Shown here piece by piece: positions 21,301-31,238 of a stretch of DNA of 64,000 bases. A program made the translations under genes and the position numbers. The notes beneath the pieces were generated by a model that was not told the DNA's origin, searched no databases, and saw only the letters and a program-made list of their open reading frames with translations. This DNA is from Lithobates sylvaticus (taxonomy: Eukaryota > Chordata > Amphibia > Anura > Ranidae). Position 1 is the stretch's first letter. Each line of letters begins with the position of its first letter. The stretch covers positions 628,069,380-628,133,379 of the forward strand of contig CM053028.1 in the NCBI GenBank assembly GCA_028564925.1. The letters run 5' to 3'.

Positions 21301-22028
21301 CCAGAGCTAACTGGACTAGACCTTTCACCCCCTTTGAAACCCTGTGTAGTCGCAAGAACCCACAGAGACACCTGATCTCGCTTTTTTACGCTCTTCTGCA
21401 GGACCCACCCGACCTGACCCCCCCACCTTCACAAACCTCTTGGAACAGAGATCTTCAAACTCCCCTGTCACTGGCTGACTGGACTAGAATTCATGAGTAT
21501 GCCCACGGGGGGTCGGTTAACGTTGCCATCCAGGAAAATGGATACAAGATACTAACACGGTGGTATAGAACTCCCTCCCGCTTGCACAAATTCTCTCACA
21601 CGATCCCCAATGTTTGCTGGAGGTGTAATGCAGCACCAGGGACTATGATACATATATGGTGGGAATGCCCCAACATCCAGCCTTTCTGGAGGAAAATTCA
21701 TGACCTCATCTCTTCTATCACCACCTACACACTAGACTATACACCTGAGCAATACCTCTTGCACCATACTTCCCTCTCTAGGAAGAACTACTTTAGGTCC
21801 CTCGCCATGCATATGGTGAACGCAGCTAGACTTTGTGTCCCCAGGCATTGGCGCTCAACCCTTCCCCCGACAGTACGAGAATGGTTCAGTGGCATTTCTA
21901 GGATTAGAGATATGGAAGAGCTGATCCACATTGCCCAGGAGAGGATGGAGAAGTTCACAACCACCTGGGCTTGCTGGAACCACTTTACAACCACCCGAGA
22001 ATACGAACTCCATACCCACCCATCCTAG

Positions 22029-22523
22029 GCAACCCAGACCCGCTTCCCTACCCCCTCACTTGCCCTTTGCGCGGGGCGTGAGCGGGGGACGCCTCACACC
22101 TCCTACCCCTTTACCCACCCCCCCTTCTCCTCTCTCCCCTCCTCCCCTCCCCCCTTTTCTTGCTCCCCTCTCTCCCCTTTCTCGCCCCTTCTTAACATCC
22201 CGCCATGCCCTCAACACTACCTAGGTAGCGGGTGTCCACTGGTATACACCTGCCGCCCCCGTCATGTCACGCCCTTCTGGACCAAGCTGGGATGGCGCGG
22301 ATTAAAACCCTACCAGTCCCTATCTCCCACCATACCCTTAGGGTACACACCAGAATCACCAAATTTAGGCTCCACTGTTGTACAAATATACTTTCTGCCT
22401 GTACTATCTTTGCCTTGTGCCTGTATCTACAGATGGTTTTGTTATACAAAATGTAAATGTTCCCCTTTTCTATTCTGTATGACTTATTCTCAATAAAATC
22501 TTTATGGAAAAAAAAAAAAAAAA
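22029..22523 (+). terminator. 3' UTR and poly(A) end of L1 copy A
   Basis: Pyrimidine-rich 3' UTR with a stem-loop at 22228-22253: GGTGT/ACACC core with added pairs and loop CCACTGGTAT. AATAAA is at 22492-22497, then CTTTATGG and 16 A. Copy B has the same stem-loop with the identical 10-nt loop and a longer stem. Confidence 0.85.
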
Positions 22524-22859
22524 GAATTGAGAGGCTTTAAACGTGTGTGTCAATGTGTCCGTTGAACTGTCATAGTTGGTGATCCCTGGAGGAAAGTTAG
22601 GGTTACCATCAAGGGGGGACATTGGGCCGGGGCATGGAGCCCATTTCAGTGACTTAGCAACCTGTTTAAACACTAGCATGGTCGCTCCGGTGATAGGATG
22701 AGTTGTATAAATCTTCGGCAAGTGAGATGCTGATATCCATGGTAGGGTGGTTAATGGAGTAGAATCAATAGCATCTTCCAAAGCAATCCAGTCTTTGGAG
22801 AGTTTATGAATATGCCAATCAACAATTCTAGTGAGGTGGCAGGCTGAATAATACTTTTG
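22524..22859 (-). pseudogene. L1 copy D ORF2, C-terminal third, part 2
   Basis: The minus strand reads KYYSACHLTRIVDWHIHKLS, then WIALEDAIDSTPLTTLPW and GPMSPLDGNPNFPPGITNYD, ending TFKASQF where copy A begins. This is the region after the RT domain. The first codons (QKYYS) lie in the 14 bp duplicated by copy C and join the piece at 38284-38607. Confidence 0.88.
22846..22859. repeat. Left target-site duplication of L1 copy C
   Basis: GAATAATACTTTTG equals 38270-38283 exactly. Copy D coding sequence continues without change of frame across the pair. Confidence 0.95.
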
Positions 22860-23266
22860 AGGTGCGCATGCGCGAGAGCTCCAAGATGGCCGCTTAAGCC
22901 GGGAGCTCCGCGCCATACCGAGCCTACAGCGTCCGCCGAGTGCCACCCAGCACCATTTTACGCCATCCGAACGGCTAACCGGGACCTCCGCCACCCGGTG
23001 ACCATCCCCATACACTTTTTCGGCCGCCCGCTCCGGCCGAAGGCCCCACACAGAAGCCGCAGTACACGCAGGGTGTACCAAGATGGCCGCCGGACTTTTT
23101 TAAGCCAGAAAGGGACCCTCATACTTTGAAGAATTTGGCAGGAGGACACAAATAGAGGTACCTCATACTCCCCCTGTCATAGTAATCACTCTGCATGCTG
23201 AAATCTGGGGTTAGAAGAAACCTGAAACAAGCCTTCTCTGCCGCCTCACATATCGGGTGTCCCAAG
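22860..23266 (+). promoter_or_regulatory. 5' UTR / promoter of L1 copy C with NRF1 and YY1 motifs
   Basis: TGCGCATGCGC at 22863-22873, three bases from the element start, is the NRF1 consensus. CAAGATGGCCGC at 22882-22893 and CAAGATGGCCGCC at 23079-23091 match the YY1 consensus. A third match, CAAGATGGCC at 23263-23272, contains the probable ORF1 start codon. The stretch is GC-rich with CCGGGAGCTCCG. Factor binding is inferred from motif match only. Confidence 0.72.
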
Positions 23267-24355
23267 ATGGCCACTATGGCTGCTGCAGCTCCTGTTCCCT
23301 CACACCTTCACCTGGAATTAACTCCAGATCACAAAACTGGAATTTCCCCTGCTCCCCCACATTATTCCCCAGGGACGTATAGCATTGGATCTCTGCCCCA
23401 GATTCCCTCTCCTGCTTCCACGGAATCCCTACTCAGTCACACTTTTGGGGATCAGGCATTATCTCCTGCAGCTCCACAAGGCGTGTCTGCTTCGGGCCCT
23501 CAGGGTCACTTTTCACAACTTCCCCAGATCACAGTGGATGATCTATTTCTCAAATTCTCTACACTTCTAACGGCTAACGCTGCTGCCATAACGGGTGAAA
23601 TTAAAGCAGACTTACAGAATATTGGCTCCAGGATGGACGCCATTGAAGAAAGACTGGAACAGACAGCTGCAGTGTCCTTTCAGAATTCAGGCCTCATCCA
23701 AACAATGCAAGATCAACTGGACACTGCGTTTTCGCGCATTGACGACTTGGAAAATAGGTCGCGGAGACTAAACTTTAGAATCAGAGGCCTGCCTGAATCG
23801 ATCGCTGACGTTACCACTGCCACACAAGACTTGATTAAGTCGCTCGTACCGAACATTCCGCCGGCCCGCCTTGAATTAGACAGGGTACACAGAGCTTTAG
23901 GCCCTCCCAGAAAGGACGGTTCTCCCAGGGACATCATCGCCAAGCCGCTTTATTATGCTGTGAAGGAGTCTGTGATGAAACAGGCTCGGGCTCTTCCCCA
24001 GGTCACCTGCCAAGGTCACCCCGTCCAGATATTTGCAGACCTCTCCCCCTCTACCATTCAACGGAGAAGAGCTCTTAAGCCACTTTTGACAGCTATGACC
24101 CAGAAGGACATTAAGTACAAATGGGCCTTCCCATTTGCGGTTAAGTTCGCTCATAAAGGTCAGCAACACTCCTTTTCCACCTTCGTATCGGGTGAACAAC
24201 TACTCCTCAATCTAAAAATCATCACACAGGAAATGGAAACGGAAGCCTCCTCGTCCATCCCAGGTGCCAATAAACGCCCGCTCCCGACGAGCCCCCCGAA
24301 TCCTCTATGGAACAAGAACAAGGCTAGAAGATCATCACACAACGGCTCCACCTGA
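23267..24355 (+). CDS. L1 copy C ORF1 protein
   Basis: Open frame of 362 codons from the ATG at 23267 (AAGATGG, strong context; MATMAAAAPVPSHLHL). An in-frame ATG at 23195 has a weak context and would add 24 residues. The N-terminal 90 residues are Pro/Ser-rich. A coiled coil follows (about 95-170, through ITGEIKADLQNIGSRMDAIE and IDDLENRSRR). The RRM starts at RLNFRIRGLPESI, and the C-terminal domain has IFADLSPSTIQRRRALKPLL and YKWAFPFAV. The tail is basic (NKNKARRSS). Function as for other L1 ORF1: a trimeric RNA-binding chaperone of the L1 particle. No lesion is seen. Confidence 0.9.
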   Translation: MATMAAAAPVPSHLHLELTPDHKTGISPAPPHYSPGTYSIGSLPQIPSPASTESLLSHTFGDQALSPAAPQGVSASGPQGHFSQLPQITVDDLFLKFSTLLTANAAAITGEIKADLQNIGSRMDAIEERLEQTAAVSFQNSGLIQTMQDQLDTAFSRIDDLENRSRRLNFRIRGLPESIADVTTATQDLIKSLVPNIPPARLELDRVHRALGPPRKDGSPRDIIAKPLYYAVKESVMKQARALPQVTCQGHPVQIFADLSPSTIQRRRALKPLLTAMTQKDIKYKWAFPFAVKFAHKGQQHSFSTFVSGEQLLLNLKIITQEMETEASSSIPGANKRPLPTSPPNPLWNKNKARRSSHNGST

Positions 24356-25324
24356 TCTGGAATTTCCTCTAATACCCTAAACTGGTTCCACCCCGGACTC
24401 TGGACCTTTTTTGATTTTTATTTTATTTGTATTTTTATATTTATTTTTATTATAATTTTTTTTTTTTTTTTTTTTTTGGGGTCCTTTATGGTCTGCAGTC
24501 CGGGTTGTTTCCCTACAACAAGGGAAGGTCTACACCTATGTCTACCTTTACTTGGGGGTGATTCAGGGTCCCCATGTGGTCTTTCTGGTCTCCCTTGAGG
24601 ACGTAGGTCCTAGCTACTCCCCCTTTCCCCCTTTTTTTTTTATTTTTTTATTTTTTTTTTTATCCTTTTTACTTTTACTTTTACTTTTATTTTCTATTTT
24701 TTTTCTTATTTATTGTTTTTTTTTTTTTTTTTTTTTTTCTTCTCTCCTCTCTCCCCTCTCATGAGAGGAGGGGGGGGGGGGGGTACGTTGAGCTTTACTG
24801 TTCTTAGGGCTTGGCGAGCCCTGTGGGTGGTACATTCATTTAACAGTTCTCACAACCTGCTTTCATAGGATTGTTTGTTTTTATTAAGCCACTAGTGAAG
24901 TAGGTTTTAGGGCGCTTAGGCGAGGTGTGGTTCACATGCGCCTCCTCCCACTTCCTGGACTACTTCGGTTGTCAGGGGAGTGGGATCTCCAACCATTGTG
25001 GTTGGTGTTTGGTTTTTACCTCTCATCTCACGGTTTACAGTGAGATGACCTTCGTGGTAGTTGCTCCCCCCTGGGCCTTCTCTCGCCTGGGCGGGAGTAA
25101 CCGCCTTTATCTTTGTTTTTTCTATTTCTTTCTATCTTTCCTCTCCCCCTCTCTGGAGCACTACTTACCCGTTATCTATTTTTCAGATCCTCCTCACGGC
25201 GAGCAGCGCAGGACGAACGATGCCAGCAGGAATGGTCTACCACACTTTCAGATGGCATTTCTACACACACCTGGAAAGAAGGTAGGTGATGCGGGTTCGG
25301 GCAGCTCCCCCTCCTCCCAGGTCC
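24356..25324 (+). other. Inter-ORF region of L1 copy C
   Basis: No gene is visible. The first half is T-rich (runs at 24456-24478 and 24630-24740) and ends in a run of about 15 G at 24768-24783. It is the counterpart of the C-rich spacer of copies A and B but made of T rather than C. The rest is mixed sequence leading to the ORF2 ATG at 25325. Confidence 0.7.
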
Positions 25325-25363
25325 ATGGCTGATCGCACGCGTAATGTTTGGAGGGTAGCCCCC

Positions 25364-25998
25364 TGTGACAGACCTAGCCAGGACACGGGCTTTTTGAGAG
25401 GACTAACTACGAGCCTCCTGCCCACCGATTATGGGCCCTGGATTTTAAGGGGCACAGGGTGAAGGAGAACATTCAATGCTGTATATATGTATATATATAT
25501 ATAATGTGTGTGTCTCATGCTGTTGGGACATACACTCTGATGCTAGATGTTAATTGAGTTAGTTGATCCCATTGTCCTCTGCACAATGCAGGAGACGCTC
25601 CGTCTGTTACTGGTGGTCTCCTGCTATTGTGATGAGATGTCTTGTGGTGGTAATTATGTTAATTTATAATCAACTGTGTTTAGCTCGGTGACCACAAGTC
25701 TGGCCTGTAGTGAAATCCTGAGTCACATCGGCTGCTTAAAGGAATTAGCTAATTAGTTTATGTTAAGTTGTTACAAGTGTATTGTTAGAATAATATGAGC
25801 AGGAGGGGGGATCTCCTCTTCTACTGTATATAAATGTAATCTTTGTAATAAATCTTCAGTCCATGTTTGAGCAACTAAGCAAGTGTCGCCTCGTTTGGTG
25901 CTTGGGAGCGGTTGGAATATCTGATACCCGTATCCAGACTGGAAGGAAGTTATATATGACAAATACACTCAAGAGGAGTGTAGGGACGTTCCGTCACA
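25364..25998 (+). mobile_element. Solo LTR of a retrovirus-like element, 635 bp, inside ORF2 of copy C
   Basis: Starts TGTGAC and ends GTCACA (6-bp inverted ends, TG...CA). It contains TATATAAA at 25827-25834 and AATAAA at 25847-25852, as expected of an LTR promoter and poly(A) signal. It is flanked by CCCCC on the left and CCACC on the right, a likely 5-bp target duplication with one difference. No internal retroviral sequence is present, so it is the usual remnant of recombination between two LTRs. The genus cannot be told from the LTR alone. Confidence 0.75.
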
Positions 25999-27513
25999 CC
26001 ACCCATAATGTACAGGGTTTAAATTCACCCCTAAAACGTAAAAAGGTATTCAACACATTTGACTTCTAAATTAGACATCGTCCTTCTGCAAGAAACCCAT
26101 TTTCCCGCTAGCTTTAACCCCAAATTTATTCACTCCCATTTCCCTACATTTTTTATGGCCAATGCGGAAAATAAAACCAAAGGGGTGGCAGTGGCCATAG
26201 CTAAGACATGTAACTTCACTTGGATTTCTGATACGAAAGACCCACAGGGTAGATACCTATTAGTCAAAGGCACTATAGATGGTCAGCTATACTCCATAAT
26301 TTCCTACTACTCCCCTAATAAGGGGCAAGCAGCCTTTTTCAGACACCTCCTTCAAACCCTGACCCCACTACTTGAGGGCACGGTCATATTTGGGGGGGAC
26401 TCCAATGTGGCCTTTGATCAAGGTCTGGACAAATCTAGACCTCTGGATGCACAACTTACCCGCCCTTCTAACGAAAGCCTCAAGATAGCGAAACTGATAC
26501 ATACACAGGGGTTGGCGGACGTCTGGAGGGAGATGAACCCCAATAGAAGAGATTACACCCATTTCTCCCATCCACACAACACCTACGCCAGGATTGATCA
26601 TCTCCTGGTTCGATCCCAAACAATCCCGCTCATTTTGAAATCTCACATTACTGACTCTAGCTTATCTGATCACTCCATGGTGGTTATGACTCTCCAATCC
26701 CACTACAACCGACCGGACCGGAGACAGTGGAGACTTAATGAGTCCATTCTCTCTGATCCTATTAGAGTAACAATGTTGAAAAAATCGATCGAGGAATATT
26801 TTGCATTCAATGATCAGGGGAACGTCTCTGCTGAAACACTTTGGGCAGCTCACAAAGCCTGCATTAGAGGGGAATTCATCAGACTTGCTTCCTCCATCAA
26901 GAGAGAAAGGGAAGCAGACATCAAAAGACTAGAGACTGAATACACTACACTCAAGAAACAGCACAAACTGAATCCCTCCCCCTCCTTGATTCCTCAGCTT
27001 GACAAGGCCAGGTTGGAACTCAACCTAGCCCTCACGGCTAAAGCCGAAAAACAAATCCGATGGTCCCAAAATCGGTTTTATACGCAAGGTGACAAGATGG
27101 ACTCTATGTTGGCTTCCAAATTGACACCCAGACTAAAAACGTACACAATGCCGAAAATACGAATCCCAGGTCAGGGCTCCACAGCTAATCCCTCCAAGAT
27201 AACGGACGCGTTTTATGAGTTCTACAACAAACTCTACTCGCCGTCTTCCTCCTCGTCTATCTCCTCCATACATGCTTTTCTTGACAGTCTCCCCATCCCA
27301 AAACTATCCAATCTCCACAAAGACGGTCTGGAAGCCCCTTTCACAGAAGGGGAAGTGTTAGAAGCAATAAAAACCCTGAAAACTGGTTCTGCCCCTGGGC
27401 CGGATGGCATATCAAACCCATACTACAAAACGTTTGCCCACACCTTAGCCCCATACTTAACTAAATTTTTTAATTACACAACGGAAGGTAATCCACTTGA
27501 TCCTCAGCTTAAT

Positions 27514-27622
27514 GGGGGCGTGGCCTGGACGGAGACCTAGATGGCCGCATAACTTCTGAGCTCCTGCGATCCGGGGACAGAAATCGGCTTTACCGGGAAA
27601 ACTACTACACCCTCCTCTGGCT
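27514..27622 (+). promoter_or_regulatory. 5' UTR / promoter of L1 copy B
   Basis: GGGGGCGTGGCC (27514-27525) is an Sp/KLF-like box, identical to the start of copy Z. AGATGGCCGC (27539-27548) is a YY1-like site about 25 bp into the element. The 5' UTR is only about 109 bp. Confidence 0.7.
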
Positions 27623-28747
27623 ATGCACAGGTCCACCAGGAGCTCCTCTACCCCTCGTGCTCCCAAGGATCCCCACGCACATCTGGGCAGAAACATACCG
27701 GAGATTTTCCGGTCCCAGAAGCTGCAAGCCCACGCGGCGGCACAGGCCCAAGCCTCGGCATTGACTGACGAACCCCCGCCTGCAAGGATGCCCGGCCTCC
27801 CATCGCCTTCCCAAAGCGGGACCACACCGCCCAGCCTCTTCGACCTGGAGAAGATTGCCACGGACATCAAGAGCACTGTCACAGCCGCTATTGCTGATCT
27901 AAAATCCGACCTCCAGGCGGTGGCCCATCGCATCGATGGCGTGGAGCAAACTACCCAAACCCACGCGGCGGCCATCCGCCAAGTGCAGTCGGCTTATGAT
28001 GTGCAACTCTCCCAGGTCTTTGAACTCCATCGTCACGTGGAGGACTTGGACAACAGGGGGAGAAGGCACAATATCAGGGTGCGGGGAGTCCCTGAAACCA
28101 TCGACCCGGGTGCTATCCAACAAGCACTATGCACCATCTTTAACGACCTACTTGATCGCCCGGCTGACTCCCCCATCGACATGGAACGAGCCCATCGCGC
28201 CCTTCGCCCCCCCCCACGGGACAACGAGCCACCCAGGGACATCATATGCTGCATTGTCAGCTTCCCACTGAAGGAGGAAATTCTGAGGAAGGCTAGAGCC
28301 AAGGGACGCATTATTTTTAATGGGACTGAAGTGAAACTCTTCCAGGACCTCTCCCAAATAACCCTCCAGAACAGGAGGGCCCTGAAGCCACTTCTCGACA
28401 CACTCCGTGCCAGAAACATCCAATATAGATGGAAATTTCCCTTTGGCCTGTCGGCCTCCGCTAGAGGGCGCTCGGCCCTCCTCCGCACCCCTGAAGACCT
28501 TCGCGACTTCTGCGCCCAGCTCGATCTCCCCACCGTCGAGCTTCCGGAGTGGTACGCCATGTACTTTCCCTCGGAACCATGGCTCCCTGTCTCCCTCAAC
28601 CCTTCCCCGAAGGCTGCCCGACAGAGGTCCCGCAGACGCAGACCCGGACCCACGTCGCCGAATGCCCGCTCACGCCGAGACATTCACCAGGGGAGCCCGG
28701 ACTACTCACCTCCTCCGTTGGCCAGAAGGGACGCGATGGAAGATTGA
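27623..28747 (+). CDS. L1 copy B ORF1 protein, intact, 374 aa
   Basis: The ATG at 27623 begins MHRSTRSSSTPRAPKDPHAH. Residues 1-72 are Pro/Ser/Ala-rich. A coiled coil spans about 73-145 (LFDLEKIATDIKSTVTAAIA to FELHRHVEDLDNRG). The RRM spans about 146-240, beginning RRHNIRVRGVPETIDPG. The C-terminal domain spans about 241-310 (QDLSQITLQNRRALKPLLDT, IQYRWKFPFGLSAS). The rest is an Arg/Pro-rich tail (RQRSRRRRPGP). This is the standard L1 ORF1p order. The protein would trimerise through the coiled coil and package the L1 RNA with ORF2p in cytoplasmic particles. It lies 2.5 kb upstream of ORF2 in the same element. Confidence 0.94.
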   Translation: MHRSTRSSSTPRAPKDPHAHLGRNIPEIFRSQKLQAHAAAQAQASALTDEPPPARMPGLPSPSQSGTTPPSLFDLEKIATDIKSTVTAAIADLKSDLQAVAHRIDGVEQTTQTHAAAIRQVQSAYDVQLSQVFELHRHVEDLDNRGRRHNIRVRGVPETIDPGAIQQALCTIFNDLLDRPADSPIDMERAHRALRPPPRDNEPPRDIICCIVSFPLKEEILRKARAKGRIIFNGTEVKLFQDLSQITLQNRRALKPLLDTLRARNIQYRWKFPFGLSASARGRSALLRTPEDLRDFCAQLDLPTVELPEWYAMYFPSEPWLPVSLNPSPKAARQRSRRRRPGPTSPNARSRRDIHQGSPDYSPPPLARRDAMED

Positions 28748-31238
28748 ACTGACTCTTCCCCGAACACAGTGCGCAACCCGTGAGTAAACTTTCTCCCTAC
28801 CCATGACTAACCCATCTCGGAAGGAACGCCAGTGATTGCCCCCAGCCCCCGTCCCCAGCTCACCCGAGCCCGCCCTCGCCACGATATACCCGCGGGGATC
28901 CCTATACCTATCCAGCCTCCACACCGCGCTCGCCCTCTGTGGCTACGAGCAGCACCTCACACTATGCCGCGCTACAAGGCGCCTAACCCACCCTTGCATC
29001 CTGTGTTTTAGCGCTCCTGCCATGGACTCCTCTCCTGCCGCCACCATGACCTGCCACAGGATCAGGGACCTGCTCCATCCCAGCCGCCACCGAGGCCGTA
29101 GGCCTCTACCTCATCCCAGCTCCGGAACTCCTCCAACTATGCCGCCCAGGACACCTACACTGTGCTCCCCTGTGGCAACACCGAGTGGTTCCTGCCCGCT
29201 TCTGGTCCCTGTCGGTCCTTGAGCGGTGCTCTCCATTTGCTCCCTCACCTCAAACGGAGACCCCCCATCACCCGAAGACGTGAACGCTCACACCTGCCTC
29301 CCCCCGACTGGACTGTGCCCGGTGAAGCCTAATCTCCATCCACCCTGATGACATGCTTCTCCGCAGGAACATGGATCCAGAGTCCTGCTGCTGGAACCCT
29401 TACCTCACCAGGCGCTCTATAGCTGGTCAACAGATCTCCCCGAATAACCCTGTTGCTCGGCACCGAGTCCGTATTAACGCCCCTTTCTTTCCTATGCAGG
29501 TACCTGACTTTGTTTCCCTATGGGCCCCATGTTTCAAACCTGGGTTAGCCCACTGTGGTGTGTTTTTTTTTTTTCTTTTTTTTGCTACCCTGGGTTACCT
29601 TATGCGGACCACTTGGAGATCACCCATCTGTATGGTTACCTAAAGATGTTTTATATGATAATGCTGCTCTTTTGTTTTTTTTTTTTTTTCTCCTCCTCCC
29701 CCCTTTTCTTTTTTCCTTCCTTTCTCCATGCAAGTGACAAGCTAACGTATTTTGGGCTCCTGATAGACGCGCACTGGCCGCCATACGCAGGCTTCATCTC
29801 CCAAGGTAACCCGGTACACCCGGACATTTCATTTACTCCCTGTCTAGACACCCCAAACCAATACTCTCGCTACCCAGGATCCCCCCCTCAGGTCCCCCCT
29901 CCCCCCCCCCTCCCCTCCATCCCCCCTCACCCCCCCCCCCCCCCCCCCCCATTCCCTTCATCCACCCCCCTCAACCCCCTCACCTCTCCCTCCCCCCCCC
30001 CCCCCTCTCGCCCCCCCCCCCTCCCCCCTCCTCACCTCTCTCCCCCTCCCCCCCTTTCCCCCCCTCACCTTTCCCCCCTCCTCACCTTTCTCCCCCCACC
30101 CTCCTCACCTCTCTTCCCCCTCCCCCCTCCTCACCCCCTTCTCCCCCCTCCTCACCTCTCCCCCCCTCCTCACCTCTCTTTTTCCTCCTCTCCTCTCCCT
30201 CCCCTCCCCTCCTCCCCTCCCCTCCCCTCCCCCCCCTCCTCCCCCCCCCCCCCCTCCCCCCCCCCTCCCCACCCCCCCCCCCCCCCTTCTTAACCCCCCC
30301 TCCCCCCCCACCCCCCTTTTTCCTTCCTTACCCCCCTCCCTCCCCCCCCCCCTTTTTTTTCCCCTCTGCTTCTCCCTCTCCCCCCCCCCCCTCCCCCCCC
30401 TCCCCCCCCCCCCCCCTCCCTCCTCCTCCCCCCTCTTCCCTCCGCTCTTCTCCCCCCCTCCCCCTCCCATATCATACTGTCGAATGGCCCTTGGGGGACC
30501 CGACCCCTCCGACCCCTGACGGGAGTTAGGTAATCCCTCCAATCCTTGTACCCAAGTTCGCTTGCTCACGGGTTGTACTTGTACTTGTCTATGAAAAACG
30601 ATGTTAATTTCTATGGTACTGATTGTTAGTAACCTATGTTCAACATGCCAAGTTTTGTTCCTTAAGAATCCAGTTGGGTCTGAATTTAATTGTTTATTTT
30701 TGCACTGTGTGATAGTCGTGACCTGAGAGATCTCTCTACCCCGATCTATGGCAGGCTTCTTGCCACTCCAGGGGAGATCCTCACGGTTGGAGAGATCCCC
30801 CTTCCTCACCCTCTTTCCTCATGATTTACATTCCCACCATAATCTATCTTCGCAGTTCCCCGGATCGCAGCCACTATGTGGTACCCGTCCTTCTTACTTC
30901 CCCCACACAGCAGTCTCTGTGAGACCTTGCTGACCTTCCAGGCTTTCTCTTTCCTCCCCCTGCAGGTGATTAGCTGAGCTACCCTCACCTCTGGTTTGCA
31001 ACCCCCTCTACACCCCCTTTCACACCTCCCCCTCCCCCCACCCCCCCCCCCCCCCGCCTTTTGTCTCTGCTCTCACCCCCTCCCTTCTCCCCCCCTCTCT
31101 CTCCCCCCCTTGCTCTCTTCCCACCCTTCCCCCCCCCCCCCCCCCCCCTACCCTTCCCCTGAGGCGCCCCTCGCCCCTACATAACCTAACACGCGCACAC
31201 TCCCTAGTGTGATTCCCGACGTAGCTCCCCCTGTAACT
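28748..31238 (+). other. Inter-ORF region of L1 copy B, 2.5 kb
   Basis: Same length and plan as in copy A: mixed C-rich sequence, T runs at 29560-29580 and 29670-29690, CCAAG|GTAACCCGG at 29801 (donor-like), the pyrimidine tract, then CTTCGCAG|TTCCCCGG near 30858 and CCTGCAG|GTGATTAGCTG at 30963 (acceptor-like). A second C-rich stretch lies at 31020-31150. No gene is visible; Pro-rich and Gly-rich frames come from the tract. Confidence 0.75.
29880..30470 (+). repeat. Polypyrimidine (C-rich) tract, about 590 bp
   Basis: Nearly pure C/T, with CCTCACC repeats in the first half (29960-30170) and long C runs later. It occupies the same place as the tract at 15230-15880 in copy A but differs in detail, as expected for a slippage-prone tract kept by both copies. 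Confidence 0.94.

Larger units (their letters stand above)
16617..22028 (+). pseudogene. L1 copy A ORF2 (endonuclease-RT), interrupted
   Basis: The start MASNPPNKIPLTLKCVSLNV at 16617 matches copy B. After LFLQETH the frame is cut by fragment H (16768-18321). It resumes at 18322 (NRLHSKTLQSALSLRLPCH in the shifted reading, DSMLDPEGRFLFLKGTYA in frame). A T run at 18559-18571 (13 T against 6 in copy B) then shifts the frame. From there it is open to 22028: LGGDFNVPLNP, RIDFFF, LSDHHPIS (endonuclease); GKSPGPDGYS, NYRPISLLNVDIKLYAK, LDAEKAFDRVAWDY, NGTRQGCPLSPLIY, FADDILLSL (RT catalytic box, about 20335); and CWRCNAAPGTMIHIWWEC (C-terminal zinc knuckle, about 21617). Full length would be about 1,280 residues. 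It cannot now encode a whole protein. Confidence 0.92.
12893..22523 (+). mobile_element. L1 copy A, full-length LINE inserted in copy D
   Basis: Complete layout: short 5' UTR, ORF1 (12999), 2.5-kb inter-ORF region, ORF2 (16617-22028), 3' UTR, AATAAA at 22492 and 16 A. It is close kin of copy B (most residues of both ORFs agree). It is broken by a C-run frameshift in ORF1, by fragment H inside ORF2 (16768-18321), and by a T-run expansion in ORF2 near 18560. No target duplication is visible. The sequence on its right is copy D ORF2 and on its left copy D 3' UTR, with the ORF2 end of D absent. Confidence 0.88.
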
